Source: Chloroflexota bacterium (GTDB lineage Bacteria; Chloroflexota; Limnocylindria; Limnocylindrales; CSP1-4). Taken from it: a stretch of DNA of 9,051 bases. The stretch's first letter is position 1, and each line of letters begins with the position of its first letter. The stretch is from contig JAICUV010000131.1 in the NCBI GenBank assembly GCA_025935655.1, positions 1 through 9,051 on the forward strand. Reading direction: 5' to 3'. Made by a program: the position numbers and the translations under genes. The notes under the pieces are model-generated. The model was given only the letters and a program-made list of their open reading frames with translations. It was not told the origin of the DNA and did no database searches. Below, piece after piece: positions 1-5,750 of this stretch.

Positions 1-699
1 GGCGGCGAGGCGCTCATCTACGCTCGCTCGCGCCACCGCGCCACAGACTTCGACCGTGGACGCCGCCAGCAGCGGGTGCTCATCTCGCTCCGGGAGCAGA
101 TGAACGCCCAGGCGATCATCGCCAATCTCCCGGACCTCGTGAACGCGCTCAAGGACTCGGTCAAGACCGACATCAAGACCAAGGACCTGCCGAAGCTGCT
201 CGCGCTGGCGGAGAGCGTGGACACCAAGAACATCCGCTCGTTCGTGTTCTCGCCGACGTACTTCGCCACCGAGTTCCAGAACAGCGACCGCGGCTACATC
301 ATCACGCCCAACGTGCCCCGCATCCGGAAGGCCGTGGACCAGGCCTTCAACATCACCCCGCAGCTGCTCGCCCGGCGCGAACAGCTGGAGGAGGAGGCCG
401 CCACGCTGTGGGTCCTCAACGGCTCTGGTCGCGCGGGGCTCGAGACCTCGACGTCGGCGTTCCTCGAGTACCAGGGGATCAGCGCATCGGCGCCCCGGCG
501 GCAGACGAGCGAGCGGCCGGCGACGACGAAGATCGTCGTCTACAACGGGGCGGAGGCGGAGCTGGCGGACACGATCGCGTACCTCCAGAAGCGGTTCAAG
601 ACGACCGTGACCCTGGCGAACGACCCGAAGGTGACCGTCGACATCGTGGTCACGCTGGGCAGGGACGCGCCGAACCTCGACATCGACGCGGTGGGCTGA
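1..699 (+). CDS. LCP (LytR-CpsA-Psr) family cell-wall ligase, 3' part, with C-terminal LytR_C domain
   Basis: The frame is open from the first base, so the gene begins upstream of the window; 232 residues are visible. LCP proteins are membrane-anchored extracellular enzymes that transfer undecaprenyl-linked glycopolymers (teichoic acid, arabinogalactan or capsule type) onto peptidoglycan. Residues 1-27 carry the end of the catalytic LCP core: a YARSR motif (7-11), DFDRGRRQQR (16-25) and the arginines that in this family bind the pyrophosphate of the lipid donor. The rest of the LCP fold runs to about residue 120. From about 134 to 226 there is a LytR_C-type domain, seen as VLNGSGRAGL, a second VVYNG strand and a final VVTLGRD strand. 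The N-terminal membrane anchor is outside the window. The gene is convergent with ilvE across a shared hairpin. The TGA stop is at 697-699. The family is confident; the exact polymer substrate cannot be read from sequence. Confidence 0.9.
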   Translation, partial: GGEALIYARSRHRATDFDRGRRQQRVLISLREQMNAQAIIANLPDLVNALKDSVKTDIKTKDLPKLLALAESVDTKNIRSFVFSPTYFATEFQNSDRGYIITPNVPRIRKAVDQAFNITPQLLARREQLEEEAATLWVLNGSGRAGLETSTSAFLEYQGISASAPRRQTSERPATTKIVVYNGAEAELADTIAYLQKRFKTTVTLANDPKVTVDIVVTLGRDAPNLDIDAVG

Positions 700-720
700 C
701 CGCCGCTCCCCCGTCCCCCG

Positions 721-764
721 GACACAGCACGGCCGGCGTCTCGCGACGCCGGCCGCTTCGTGTC
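721..764. terminator. Bidirectional hairpin terminator between convergent genes
   Basis: A perfect 11-bp GC-rich stem (730-740 with 745-755, loop TCGC) is extended by an outer GACAC/GTGTC stem (721-725 with 760-764) across a 4x4 internal loop. It lies 21 nt after the LCP stop and 12 nt after the ilvE stop, so it can end transcripts from both sides. There is no clear U-run on either strand, as is common for high-GC hairpins; whether it stops RNA polymerase on its own is inferred. Confidence 0.75.
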
Positions 765-776
765 TGAACCCGCGCG

Positions 777-1754
777 TCAGCCCCCGACGGGCGTCAGCCA
801 GTCGCGGTACTCGGGGAGGGTGCCGCGCACGGCGGCGAAGTAGCGCTCGCTGATCCGGCGGGTGATCGACCCAACGGCGCCCGTGCCCACCGCCCGGTGA
901 TCGATCTCGATGACCGGGCTCACCTGGACGCCGGTGCCGACCATGAAGATCTCGTCGCACACGTAGAGCTCGGAGCGGTCGATCGAACGGACCTCGGTCG
1001 GGATGCCCAGGTCCGCGGCGAGCCTCAGGATCGCCTTGCGGGTCACGCCCTCGAGGATGTCGTCCGAGACCGGCGGCGTCAGGACCACGCCGTCCCGCAC
1101 GACGAACAGGTTGGCCGCGGACCCCTCCGAGGCGTGGCCGTCGGGGGTCATGACCAGCGCCTCGTCGAAGCCGTTGAGCTCCGCCTCGGACTTCTGGAAC
1201 GCCATGTTCACGTAGCCGCCGACGATCTTGCCGCGGGCCGGCAGCGCCTCGTCGGCGTTGCGGCGCCACGAGGAGGACATCACGCGGACGCCCTTCTCGA
1301 TGTCGATGTAGTTCCCGAAGGGCGTGGCGATGACGTACAGCTCGTGCTCCAGGTGGTGGAGCCGGACGCCGATCGCCTTCGTGCTCTTGTAGAACGACGG
1401 CCGGACGTAGATGTCCTCGGCGAAGCCGTTGCGGCGCACCGTCTCGAGGATGATCCCGACCAGCTCGTCCGTGGACGGCAGGTCCTCCATCAGCAGCATC
1501 TTGGCGCTGTTGCGGATGCGCTCGGCGTGCTCCCGCACGAACAGCACGTACAGCTGCTGCTGGTCGGCGTTCCAGTAGCCGCGGATGCCCTCGAACGTCG
1601 CCGTCCCGTACATGAACGCGTGGGTCATGATGCTGACCTTCGCGTCGCGCATCGGGACGTACTCGCCCTCGAAGTACGCGATGAGGTCCTCGAGCGGGCG
1701 GGGCTGCGGCGCCGGTGTGGGCGCCTCGGACGCGGACGGCTGCTGGGTGAGCAT
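777..1754 (-). CDS. ilvE: Branched-chain amino acid aminotransferase IlvE
   Basis: 325-residue class IV PLP-dependent aminotransferase that interconverts leucine, isoleucine and valine with their 2-oxo acids using glutamate/2-oxoglutarate in the cytoplasm. The fold-type IV signature is complete: the N-terminal HAFMYGTATFEGIRGY block (45-60), the PLP lysine K188 in NMAFQKSEAE, and E210 in SEGSAANLFVV, which in this family contacts the pyridine nitrogen. A GTGVQVSPV block (274-282) follows. The ATG at 1754 is chosen because a GGAG lies 8 nt upstream and because the Ala/Pro/Gln-rich first 20 residues lead straight into the conserved LEDLIAYFEGEYVPM block. The frame stays open further upstream but runs into the preceding gene and has no family similarity. 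The length is slightly above the usual 300-310 because of that N-terminal tail. It lies 110 nt downstream of the exchanger gene and may have its own promoter. Confidence 0.95.
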   Translation of the reverse strand: MLTQQPSASEAPTPAPQPRPLEDLIAYFEGEYVPMRDAKVSIMTHAFMYGTATFEGIRGYWNADQQQLYVLFVREHAERIRNSAKMLLMEDLPSTDELVGIILETVRRNGFAEDIYVRPSFYKSTKAIGVRLHHLEHELYVIATPFGNYIDIEKGVRVMSSSWRRNADEALPARGKIVGGYVNMAFQKSEAELNGFDEALVMTPDGHASEGSAANLFVVRDGVVLTPPVSDDILEGVTRKAILRLAADLGIPTEVRSIDRSELYVCDEIFMVGTGVQVSPVIEIDHRAVGTGAVGSITRRISERYFAAVRGTLPEYRDWLTPVGG

Positions 1755-1812
1755 CTGGCGGCTCCAGGTCGCGTGCGGCGCGAACGCCGCGAATGCCTTC
1801 GTGGGTCCGCAG

Positions 1813-1818
1813 ACTCTA
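1813..1818 (-). promoter_or_regulatory. Possible -10 box for ilvE
   Basis: TAGAGT on the minus strand, preceded by CGTGC, the same bases that precede the -10 of rpsF. It lies in the 110-nt gap upstream of ilvE and would give a leader of roughly 50 nt. No convincing -35 box is seen at 16-18 nt, so this is weak. Confidence 0.3.
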
Positions 1819-1832
1819 GCACGCGACCGCGC

Positions 1833-1849
1833 CCGGCCTCCCCGGCCGG
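1833..1849. terminator. Hairpin downstream of the exchanger gene
   Basis: CCGGCC (1833-1838) and GGCCGG (1844-1849) form a 6-bp stem with a TCCCC loop, 15 nt after the exchanger stop on the minus strand. No U-tract follows. It could attenuate read-through into ilvE, but a short GC stem in this base composition may also be chance. Confidence 0.3.
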
Positions 1850-1864
1850 ACGGCCTGCTGCGGG

Positions 1865-2926
1865 TCAGCCGAGCGGCAGGATCCCCGTGATCGCGAGCAG
1901 CACGAGGCCCAGGTACAGGAGGTACAGCGCACCGCCGATGAGCAGCGCGTGCCCGTCCAGACGTGCCCGGCGCCACATCGGGCCGAAGATCACGGCCACG
2001 GCCACGAACGCCATGGCGGCCGACGCGAAGGCCAGCAGCGAGTCCTCCGTCACCGTCCACGCCGACCCGGCGAAGACGAGCGCGACGACGGTGGGGATCG
2101 CGGACTGGAAGACCATCGCGCCCGTGATGTTGCCCATCGCCAGCGTGTCCTTGCCCTGGCGGACCCAGATCAGCGAGTTGAACTTCTCGGGCAGCTCGGT
2201 GGCGATCGGCGCGATGACGAGCGCGAGCAGGAGCTCGCTCACGCCGGCGGCGGCGGCCAGCCGGTCGACCGCCCCGACGAACAGCCACGCGCCGCCGACG
2301 ATGCACGCGAGCGCGGCGACGACCTGGACGTTCACGATCGCCAGGCGGGGCACGGCCGGGTCGCGGCGGTACCCGCGCCGGTCAACGCGGTGGAACCGCA
2401 GCGGGGCCAGGTCGCCCTCGCCGTTGCCGCCCTCCGCGTCGAGGTGGCCCTTCACGTAGTAGACGTAGATCCCGATGAGCACGACGGCGACGACGTACTT
2501 GAGCGCCGCCAGGCTCGGGGGCAGGAACGCCGCGCCGATGGCGATGGCGTACGCGACGACGAAGTAGCGGATGTCGTGGACGAGGACCGTCGTGTCCACC
2601 ACCATCCGGGTGTCCGTGGCCCGTCGCTTGCGGAACGCGATGACGCCCACCCCCGTCACGAACATCGCGAGCGTGGACAGCATGAACGGCGCACCCAGGA
2701 TGGCGCCGACGCCCACGGCATCGGTCGCCGCGCCCCCGCCACCGAAGGCGATCGCGATGATCGGGATCATCGTCTCGGGGAGCGCGGTGCCCACCGCCGC
2801 CAGGACGGACCCGACGGCGCCCTCCGCCAGCTCGAGCTTGCGCCCGAACCACTCGATCCCGTTCGTGAACAGCTCTGCGCCGACGAGGATGACGACGAAG
2901 GCGATGGCCAGGACGAGGACGTCCAC
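1865..2926 (-). CDS. Sodium/calcium exchanger-like membrane protein (CaCA superfamily)
   Basis: 353-residue, strongly hydrophobic protein with the inverted two-repeat layout of Ca2+/cation antiporters, which exchange Na+ or H+ against Ca2+ across the cytoplasmic membrane. Repeat alpha-1 (about 15-85) holds GTALPET with E51; repeat alpha-2 (about 212-282) holds ATELPEK with E247 and MGNITGAMVFQS with N266. These glutamates correspond to the ion-binding acidic residues of the family. A hydrophilic charged loop at about 160-195 separates the halves. The alpha-1 half is divergent: the asparagine expected after the acidic motif (GN..GSN type) is replaced in GVGAILGAPF (72-81). The GTG start directly follows the TAG stop of the DUF1634 gene with no gap, and a GGAG inside that gene's last codons lies 6 nt upstream, so translation is probably coupled. 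The transported ion is not settled by the sequence. Confidence 0.85.
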   Translation of the reverse strand: MDVLVLAIAFVVILVGAELFTNGIEWFGRKLELAEGAVGSVLAAVGTALPETMIPIIAIAFGGGGAATDAVGVGAILGAPFMLSTLAMFVTGVGVIAFRKRRATDTRMVVDTTVLVHDIRYFVVAYAIAIGAAFLPPSLAALKYVVAVVLIGIYVYYVKGHLDAEGGNGEGDLAPLRFHRVDRRGYRRDPAVPRLAIVNVQVVAALACIVGGAWLFVGAVDRLAAAAGVSELLLALVIAPIATELPEKFNSLIWVRQGKDTLAMGNITGAMVFQSAIPTVVALVFAGSAWTVTEDSLLAFASAAMAFVAVAVIFGPMWRRARLDGHALLIGGALYLLYLGLVLLAITGILPLG

Positions 2927-3313
2927 CTAGCGCTCCAGGCCCACGGCCGCGAGGACGGACGCCATCACGACGAGCAGCACCGCGAGCGAGACGAGGGCGA
3001 GGCGCGTGTCCCGCGCGGCGAGGAACCCCAGCCCCGCGACGATGACGCGCCCGAGTGGCAGGGCCAGCACGGCGACGAGGCCGAGCCACAGGAAGCCCTC
3101 GGGCTTCCGGGCCGCGATGTCGGCGGGGATCTGCGCGAGGCTGAACGGCGGCGTCGCGAGGGCAAGCGGGTCGACGCCCGACGCGAGCATGCCGACGACG
3201 CCGATCAGCACGAGGCCGATCGCGAGATACGTGCCCACGACGAGCAATCGCGAGATCCGCGACTCGAGCCGGTAGGCGGTCTCGTTGACCCGCGGATCCT
3301 CGGCGGCGCTCAC
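2927..3313 (-). CDS. DUF1634 family membrane protein, partner of TauE/SafE permease
   Basis: 128-residue small membrane protein of the DUF1634 type. A short charged N-terminus (1-20, with YRLESRISRLL) is followed by three hydrophobic segments at about 22-46, 73-99 and 104-124. The loop with PFSLAQIPADIAARKPEGFLWLGL (57-79) is typical of the family. No biochemical role is established; genes of this family sit next to TauE/SafE permease genes in many archaea and bacteria, which suggests a subunit or accessory role. The GTG start at 3313 overlaps the TGA stop of the upstream tauE-like gene by 4 nt (GTGA), so re-initiation coupling is likely. The frame is open upstream, but that stretch only mirrors the tauE-like gene in another frame. 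Confidence 0.85.
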   Translation of the reverse strand: MSAAEDPRVNETAYRLESRISRLLVVGTYLAIGLVLIGVVGMLASGVDPLALATPPFSLAQIPADIAARKPEGFLWLGLVAVLALPLGRVIVAGLGFLAARDTRLALVSLAVLLVVMASVLAAVGLER

Positions 3314-4239
3314 AGCCCGAGCGCCTTCGCGGCCATCTGGACGGCGGTCACGATGAGGACGGCGACGAACAGGTTCTGCAGGAACGCCGTGTTGATCCGG
3401 TGGATCACCCGGGCGCCGACCGACGCGCCGACGAACACGCCGAGCGCCACCGGGCCCGCGATGTACGGGTTGATCTCGTCGCGCAGGAGGTAGATGACCG
3501 CGGACGACGTGGCGGTGATCCCGATCATCATGTTGCTCGTCGCGGTGGCCACCTTGAGCGGGACGTTCATCGCGAGGTTCATGAGCGGCACCTTGACGAT
3601 GCCGCCGCCCACCCCGAGGAGCGCGGAGACGACGCCCGCGAACACCGCGCCGACGACGCCCAACGGCATCCGGGTGACGGTGTAACCGGGGCCGGACAGG
3701 CTCTGGCCGAAGGTCTGCGCGGGCGTGGCGGGCGTCGCGGCGGTCGTCATGGCCGGCGCCGCCGCGGGGATCGCCGCGGAGACCGCCGCGGGTGCGACGG
3801 GATCCGGCTCGGCGGTCTCGTCCGCGGACGGCACGAGCACCTCGTCCGCGGGCGGCTGCGCGGCCGGCGCGTGCTTCGGCGGCCGGCGCCGGATCATGTT
3901 GAACGCGACATACCCCAGGAGGGCCGCGAACAGGCCCTCGAGGACCGGGACCGGCAGCGCAAACGCGATGAGCCCGCCGACGAGCGCGCCACACGCGGTG
4001 AACAGCTCGAGGACCATGCCCAGCCGCAGGTTCGCGACGTGCTTGCGCAGGTACACGCCCGCGCCCGCGCTCGAGGTCACGATGACCGACACGAGCGAGA
4101 TCGCGACGGCCTCGCGGAGCGGGCGCCCGAACCCGAGCGTCAGCAGCGGGACCAGGAGGATGCCGCCACCCAGGCCGAGCAGCGACCCGAACAGGCCGAC
4201 GGCGGCGCCGCCGGCCAGCAGGACGAGGCCCGGGATCAT
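3310..4239 (-). CDS. TauE/SafE family permease (putative sulfite/anion exporter) with long Ala/Pro linker
   Basis: 309-residue polytopic membrane protein. The family exports sulfite, sulfoacetate or related organic anions. Two internal repeats each start with the diagnostic glycine-rich motif: GSLLGLGGGILLVPLL (18-33) and SALLGVGGGIVKVPLM (205-220). The halves are joined by about 70 mostly hydrophilic residues (118-188), with a low-complexity Ala/Pro/Thr run at about 147-175, which is longer and more repetitive than in most relatives. The ATG at 4239 begins immediately before the first hydrophobic helix. No clear Shine-Dalgarno is present, and a 7-bp hairpin (4249-4265) lies 9 nt upstream of the start. 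It is the first gene of the tauE-DUF1634-exchanger block and starts 60 nt after rpsR. Substrate is unknown; no sulfur-metabolism gene is nearby. Confidence 0.85.
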   Translation of the reverse strand: MIPGLVLLAGGAAVGLFGSLLGLGGGILLVPLLTLGFGRPLREAVAISLVSVIVTSSAGAGVYLRKHVANLRLGMVLELFTACGALVGGLIAFALPVPVLEGLFAALLGYVAFNMIRRRPPKHAPAAQPPADEVLVPSADETAEPDPVAPAAVSAAIPAAAPAMTTAATPATPAQTFGQSLSGPGYTVTRMPLGVVGAVFAGVVSALLGVGGGIVKVPLMNLAMNVPLKVATATSNMMIGITATSSAVIYLLRDEINPYIAGPVALGVFVGASVGARVIHRINTAFLQNLFVAVLIVTAVQMAAKALGL

Positions 4240-4248
4240 CGCCGGGCG

Positions 4249-4265
4249 GCCGGACGCCGTCCGGC
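4249..4265. other. Hairpin between rpsR and the tauE-like gene
   Basis: GCCGGAC (4249-4255) pairs with GTCCGGC (4259-4265) around a GCC loop. It lies between the rpsR stop and the tauE-like ATG on the minus strand. It may be a weak terminator or attenuator for the rpsF operon, or it may affect initiation of the tauE-like gene, whose start has no visible ribosome binding site. No U-tract follows. Confidence 0.45.
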
Positions 4266-4299
4266 TACCAGGCTGGAGACCTCGGGACCCGTCACCTCG

Positions 4300-4563
4300 T
4301 CAGGGGCGGAGGTGCTGCGGCGCGTACGGGAGCAGCGCCACGTGCCGGGCGCGCTTCAGCGCGACGGCAAGCTCGCGCTGGTGCGCGGCGCAGGTGCCCG
4401 TCTTCCGGCGCGGCTCGATCTTGGCGCGCTCGGAGAGGTAGCGGCGGAGGCGGTTGACCTCCTTGTAGTCGATCGCGACGGTCTTGTCGGCGCAGAAGGA
4501 GCAGACCTTCCGGCGCCGGCGATCGCGGTAGTAATCGTCGCGCTTCTTCGTGCGGGGCGGCAT
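4300..4563 (-). CDS. rpsR: 30S ribosomal protein S18
   Basis: 87-residue S18, which binds the platform of the 30S subunit as a heterodimer with S6. The S18 core is clear: YRDRRRRKVCSFC (12-24), DYKEVNRLRRYLSERAKI (32-49), then RRKTGTCAAHQRELAVALKRARHVALLPY (52-80). C21, C24, C58 and H61 make a CxxC...CxxH set, so this is the zinc-binding form. The ATG at 4563 is chosen over an upstream in-frame GTG because AGGAG lies 9 nt before it and MPPRTKKR is a normal S18 N-terminus. It is the last gene of rpsF-ssb-rpsR. The rplI gene that often follows rpsR is absent. Confidence 0.97.
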   Translation of the reverse strand: MPPRTKKRDDYYRDRRRRKVCSFCADKTVAIDYKEVNRLRRYLSERAKIEPRRKTGTCAAHQRELAVALKRARHVALLPYAPQHLRP

Positions 4564-4582
4564 GGGTGATGTCTCCTGGTGT

Positions 4583-4598
4583 GGCGGGCGCACCCGCC
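4583..4598 (-). other. Hairpin just upstream of the rpsR ribosome binding site
   Basis: GGCGGG (4583-4588) and CCCGCC (4593-4598) form a 6-bp stem with a four-base loop in the 61-nt ssb-rpsR spacer. It ends 5 nt before the AGGAG of rpsR (4573-4577). It could protect the rpsR message after processing or tune its translation; no direct evidence. Confidence 0.4.
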
Positions 4599-4624
4599 GT
4601 CAGCGGCGCGTGGCCGCGGGTAGG

Positions 4625-5098
4625 TCAGAAGGGGAGGTCGTCCAGGTCGTCGTCGGACGGGGCGGACGCGCCCGCGGAACGGGTGGGCCGCACGGGCGCG
4701 TCACCGCCCCCGCCGAACCCGCCGGCCGGGGCGTTGAACGATCCCCCGCCGTCTTCGTCGCGGACGCGCGCCTCGAGGCTCACGACGTTGTCCGCCGTGA
4801 TCTCGAGCGAGATGCGCTTCTGGCCGTCCTTGGTCTCGAACTCGCGGGTCCGGAACCGGCCCTCGACGAAGACGCGGTTGCCCTTGCGCAGCTGCTCGGC
4901 GGTGCGCTCGGCGCGGTCGCCCCAGACGGTCACCCGGAACCAGTCGGTCGCCTCGACCCACTCGTTGGTCTGCTGGTTCTTCGTGCTCTGGTTGACCGCG
5001 ACGCTGAACTCCGTCACGGGACGGCCGTTCGGCGTGTAGCGCATCTCGGGATCACGCCCGAGGTTGCCGATGATCATGGCCTTCGAGAACGACGCCAT
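4625..5098 (-). CDS. ssb: Single-stranded DNA-binding protein
   Basis: 157-residue SSB that coats single-stranded DNA during replication, repair and recombination and recruits partner enzymes. The OB-fold spans about 1-112, opening with KAMIIGNLGRDPEMRYTPNG (6-25) and including FRVTVWGDRAERTAEQLRKG (54-73) and the VFVEGRF strand (77-83). A Gly/Ala-rich disordered linker follows (about 117-148), then the acidic tip DDDLDDLPF (149-157), the canonical protein-docking tail. The ATG at 5098 has GAGGAG 8 nt upstream; this site begins only 2 nt after the rpsF stop, so the two genes are probably translationally coupled. Position between rpsF and rpsR is the usual one. Confidence 0.97.
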   Translation of the reverse strand: MASFSKAMIIGNLGRDPEMRYTPNGRPVTEFSVAVNQSTKNQQTNEWVEATDWFRVTVWGDRAERTAEQLRKGNRVFVEGRFRTREFETKDGQKRISLEITADNVVSLEARVRDEDGGGSFNAPAGGFGGGGDAPVRPTRSAGASAPSDDDLDDLPF

Positions 5099-5114
5099 CT
5101 GGCCGGCTCCTCGC

Positions 5115-5567
5115 TCAGTCGATGGCCGCGGGCGCGGCCTCGGACTCGGACTCGTCGATGCCCTCGGGGACATCGAGATCGTCCGCGTCGACGTCCTCGT
5201 CCACCGCGGACTGGAGCTCGGTGTCCTCGAGCTCCTCCTCGCCGTCCTCGGCGGAGGCGGCGTCACGGCGGGCCTTGACCGGCTTCTCGGAGCGGGTCAC
5301 GAGGTAGCGGAGAACCTCTTCCGTGATCTGGAGGCTGCGCTCCAGCTCGGCGATGGCCTCGGCCGGCGACTCGAACACCACGATGTGGTACGAGCCCTCG
5401 CGGTGGCGGTCGATGGGATACGCGAGTCGGCGACGGCCCCAGGGCGCGACCTTGATGATCTGCCCGCCCGAGGCGACGACGTAGCGCGTGGTGCGGTCGA
5501 TGACCGCGGCGGCCTTCTCATCCGGCGCATCCGGCCGGATGATGAGCATGAGTTCATAGCGGCGCAC
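5115..5567 (-). CDS. rpsF: 30S ribosomal protein S6
   Basis: 150-residue S6, the partner of S18 in the 30S platform. RRYELMLIIRPD (2-13), GGQIIKVAPWGRRRLAYPID (34-53), REGSYHIVVFESP (56-68) and a final LRYLVTR strand (87-93) define the fold. Residues from about 104 to 150 are an acidic, Glu/Asp/Ala-rich extension, longer than in many S6 proteins. The GTG at 5567 is chosen because S6 proteins begin directly with the RRYE segment and because GGAAGGAG (5579-5586) lies 11 nt upstream, a slightly long spacing. First gene of the rpsF-ssb-rpsR operon, divergent from the CpaE-like gene; its leader can form a stem-loop described separately. Confidence 0.96.
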   Translation of the reverse strand: MRRYELMLIIRPDAPDEKAAAVIDRTTRYVVASGGQIIKVAPWGRRRLAYPIDRHREGSYHIVVFESPAEAIAELERSLQITEEVLRYLVTRSEKPVKARRDAASAEDGEEELEDTELQSAVDEDVDADDLDVPEGIDESESEAAPAAID

Positions 5568-5596
5568 GGCCTGCTCTACTCCTTCCAATGGGATCT

Positions 5597-5626
5597 GCCC
5601 CGCTGACGGACATGCCGATGCGGAGC
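5597..5626 (-). promoter_or_regulatory. Candidate S6:S18 autoregulatory stem-loop in the rpsF leader
   Basis: In the minus-strand transcript GCUCCGC (5626-5620) pairs over 7 bp, with one G-U, to GCGGGGC (5603-5597). Inside, CGG (5617-5615) can pair with CCG (5609-5607) around a five-base loop, with an asymmetric AU/UCA internal loop between the two stems. It lies between the predicted transcription start near 5635 and the rpsF ribosome binding site. rpsF leaders in many bacteria carry an S6:S18-binding element with a conserved CCG; assignment here rests on position and shape only. Confidence 0.4.
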
Positions 5627-5641
5627 CGAAAGGACGGCGGA

Positions 5642-5654
5642 AGGATAGCACGGG
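5642..5654 (-). promoter_or_regulatory. Promoter -10 region of the rpsF operon
   Basis: Minus-strand TATCCT (5647-5642) preceded by CCCGTGC (5654-5648). The same CCCGT-NN-TATCCT pattern occurs at the CpaE-like gene and the tRNA cluster. Start of transcription is expected near 5635, giving a leader of about 67 nt. No good -35 hexamer is seen at 16-18 nt, so the extended bases upstream of the -10 may compensate. Confidence 0.6.
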
Positions 5655-5682
5655 CGTTCGTGGACGCCGATCGCGACGCCTG

Positions 5683-5711
5683 GTGGACTGGAACGCGGCC
5701 CGTTGTATCCT
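5683..5711 (+). promoter_or_regulatory. Promoter of the CpaE-like gene
   Basis: GTGGAC (5683-5688), a 17-nt spacer ending in CCCGTTG, and TATCCT (5706-5711). The -10 is 58 bp from the divergent rpsF -10. Expected transcription start near 5718, about 33 nt before the GTG start codon. The -35 is only a partial match to TTGACA. Confidence 0.55.
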
Positions 5712-5750
5712 CTCGCCGACCACCGACCACCGAACCCTCCCGGGGACCAC

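Noticed and set aside
1755..1864. T-box or leucine-type attenuator upstream of ilvE
   Set aside because: No T-box sequence, no leader peptide rich in Leu/Ile/Val codons and no terminator/antiterminator pair could be seen.
1755..2306. In-frame N-terminal extension of ilvE to 2306
   Set aside because: It overlaps the exchanger gene, is Arg-rich with no family similarity, and the ATG at 1754 has its own GGAG.
897..2459. Very long open frames on the plus strand opposite ilvE and the exchanger, also 1949-3493 and 3400-4569
   Set aside because: They mirror confidently identified minus-strand genes; their products are low-complexity Arg/Asp/His/Gly-rich chains with no domain. Long antisense frames are expected at this GC content.
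5703..5750. TTG start of the CpaE-like gene at 5703
   Set aside because: It lies within the predicted promoter; the 16 extra residues are Pro/His/Arg-rich and the GTG at 5751 starts directly at the first receiver strand.
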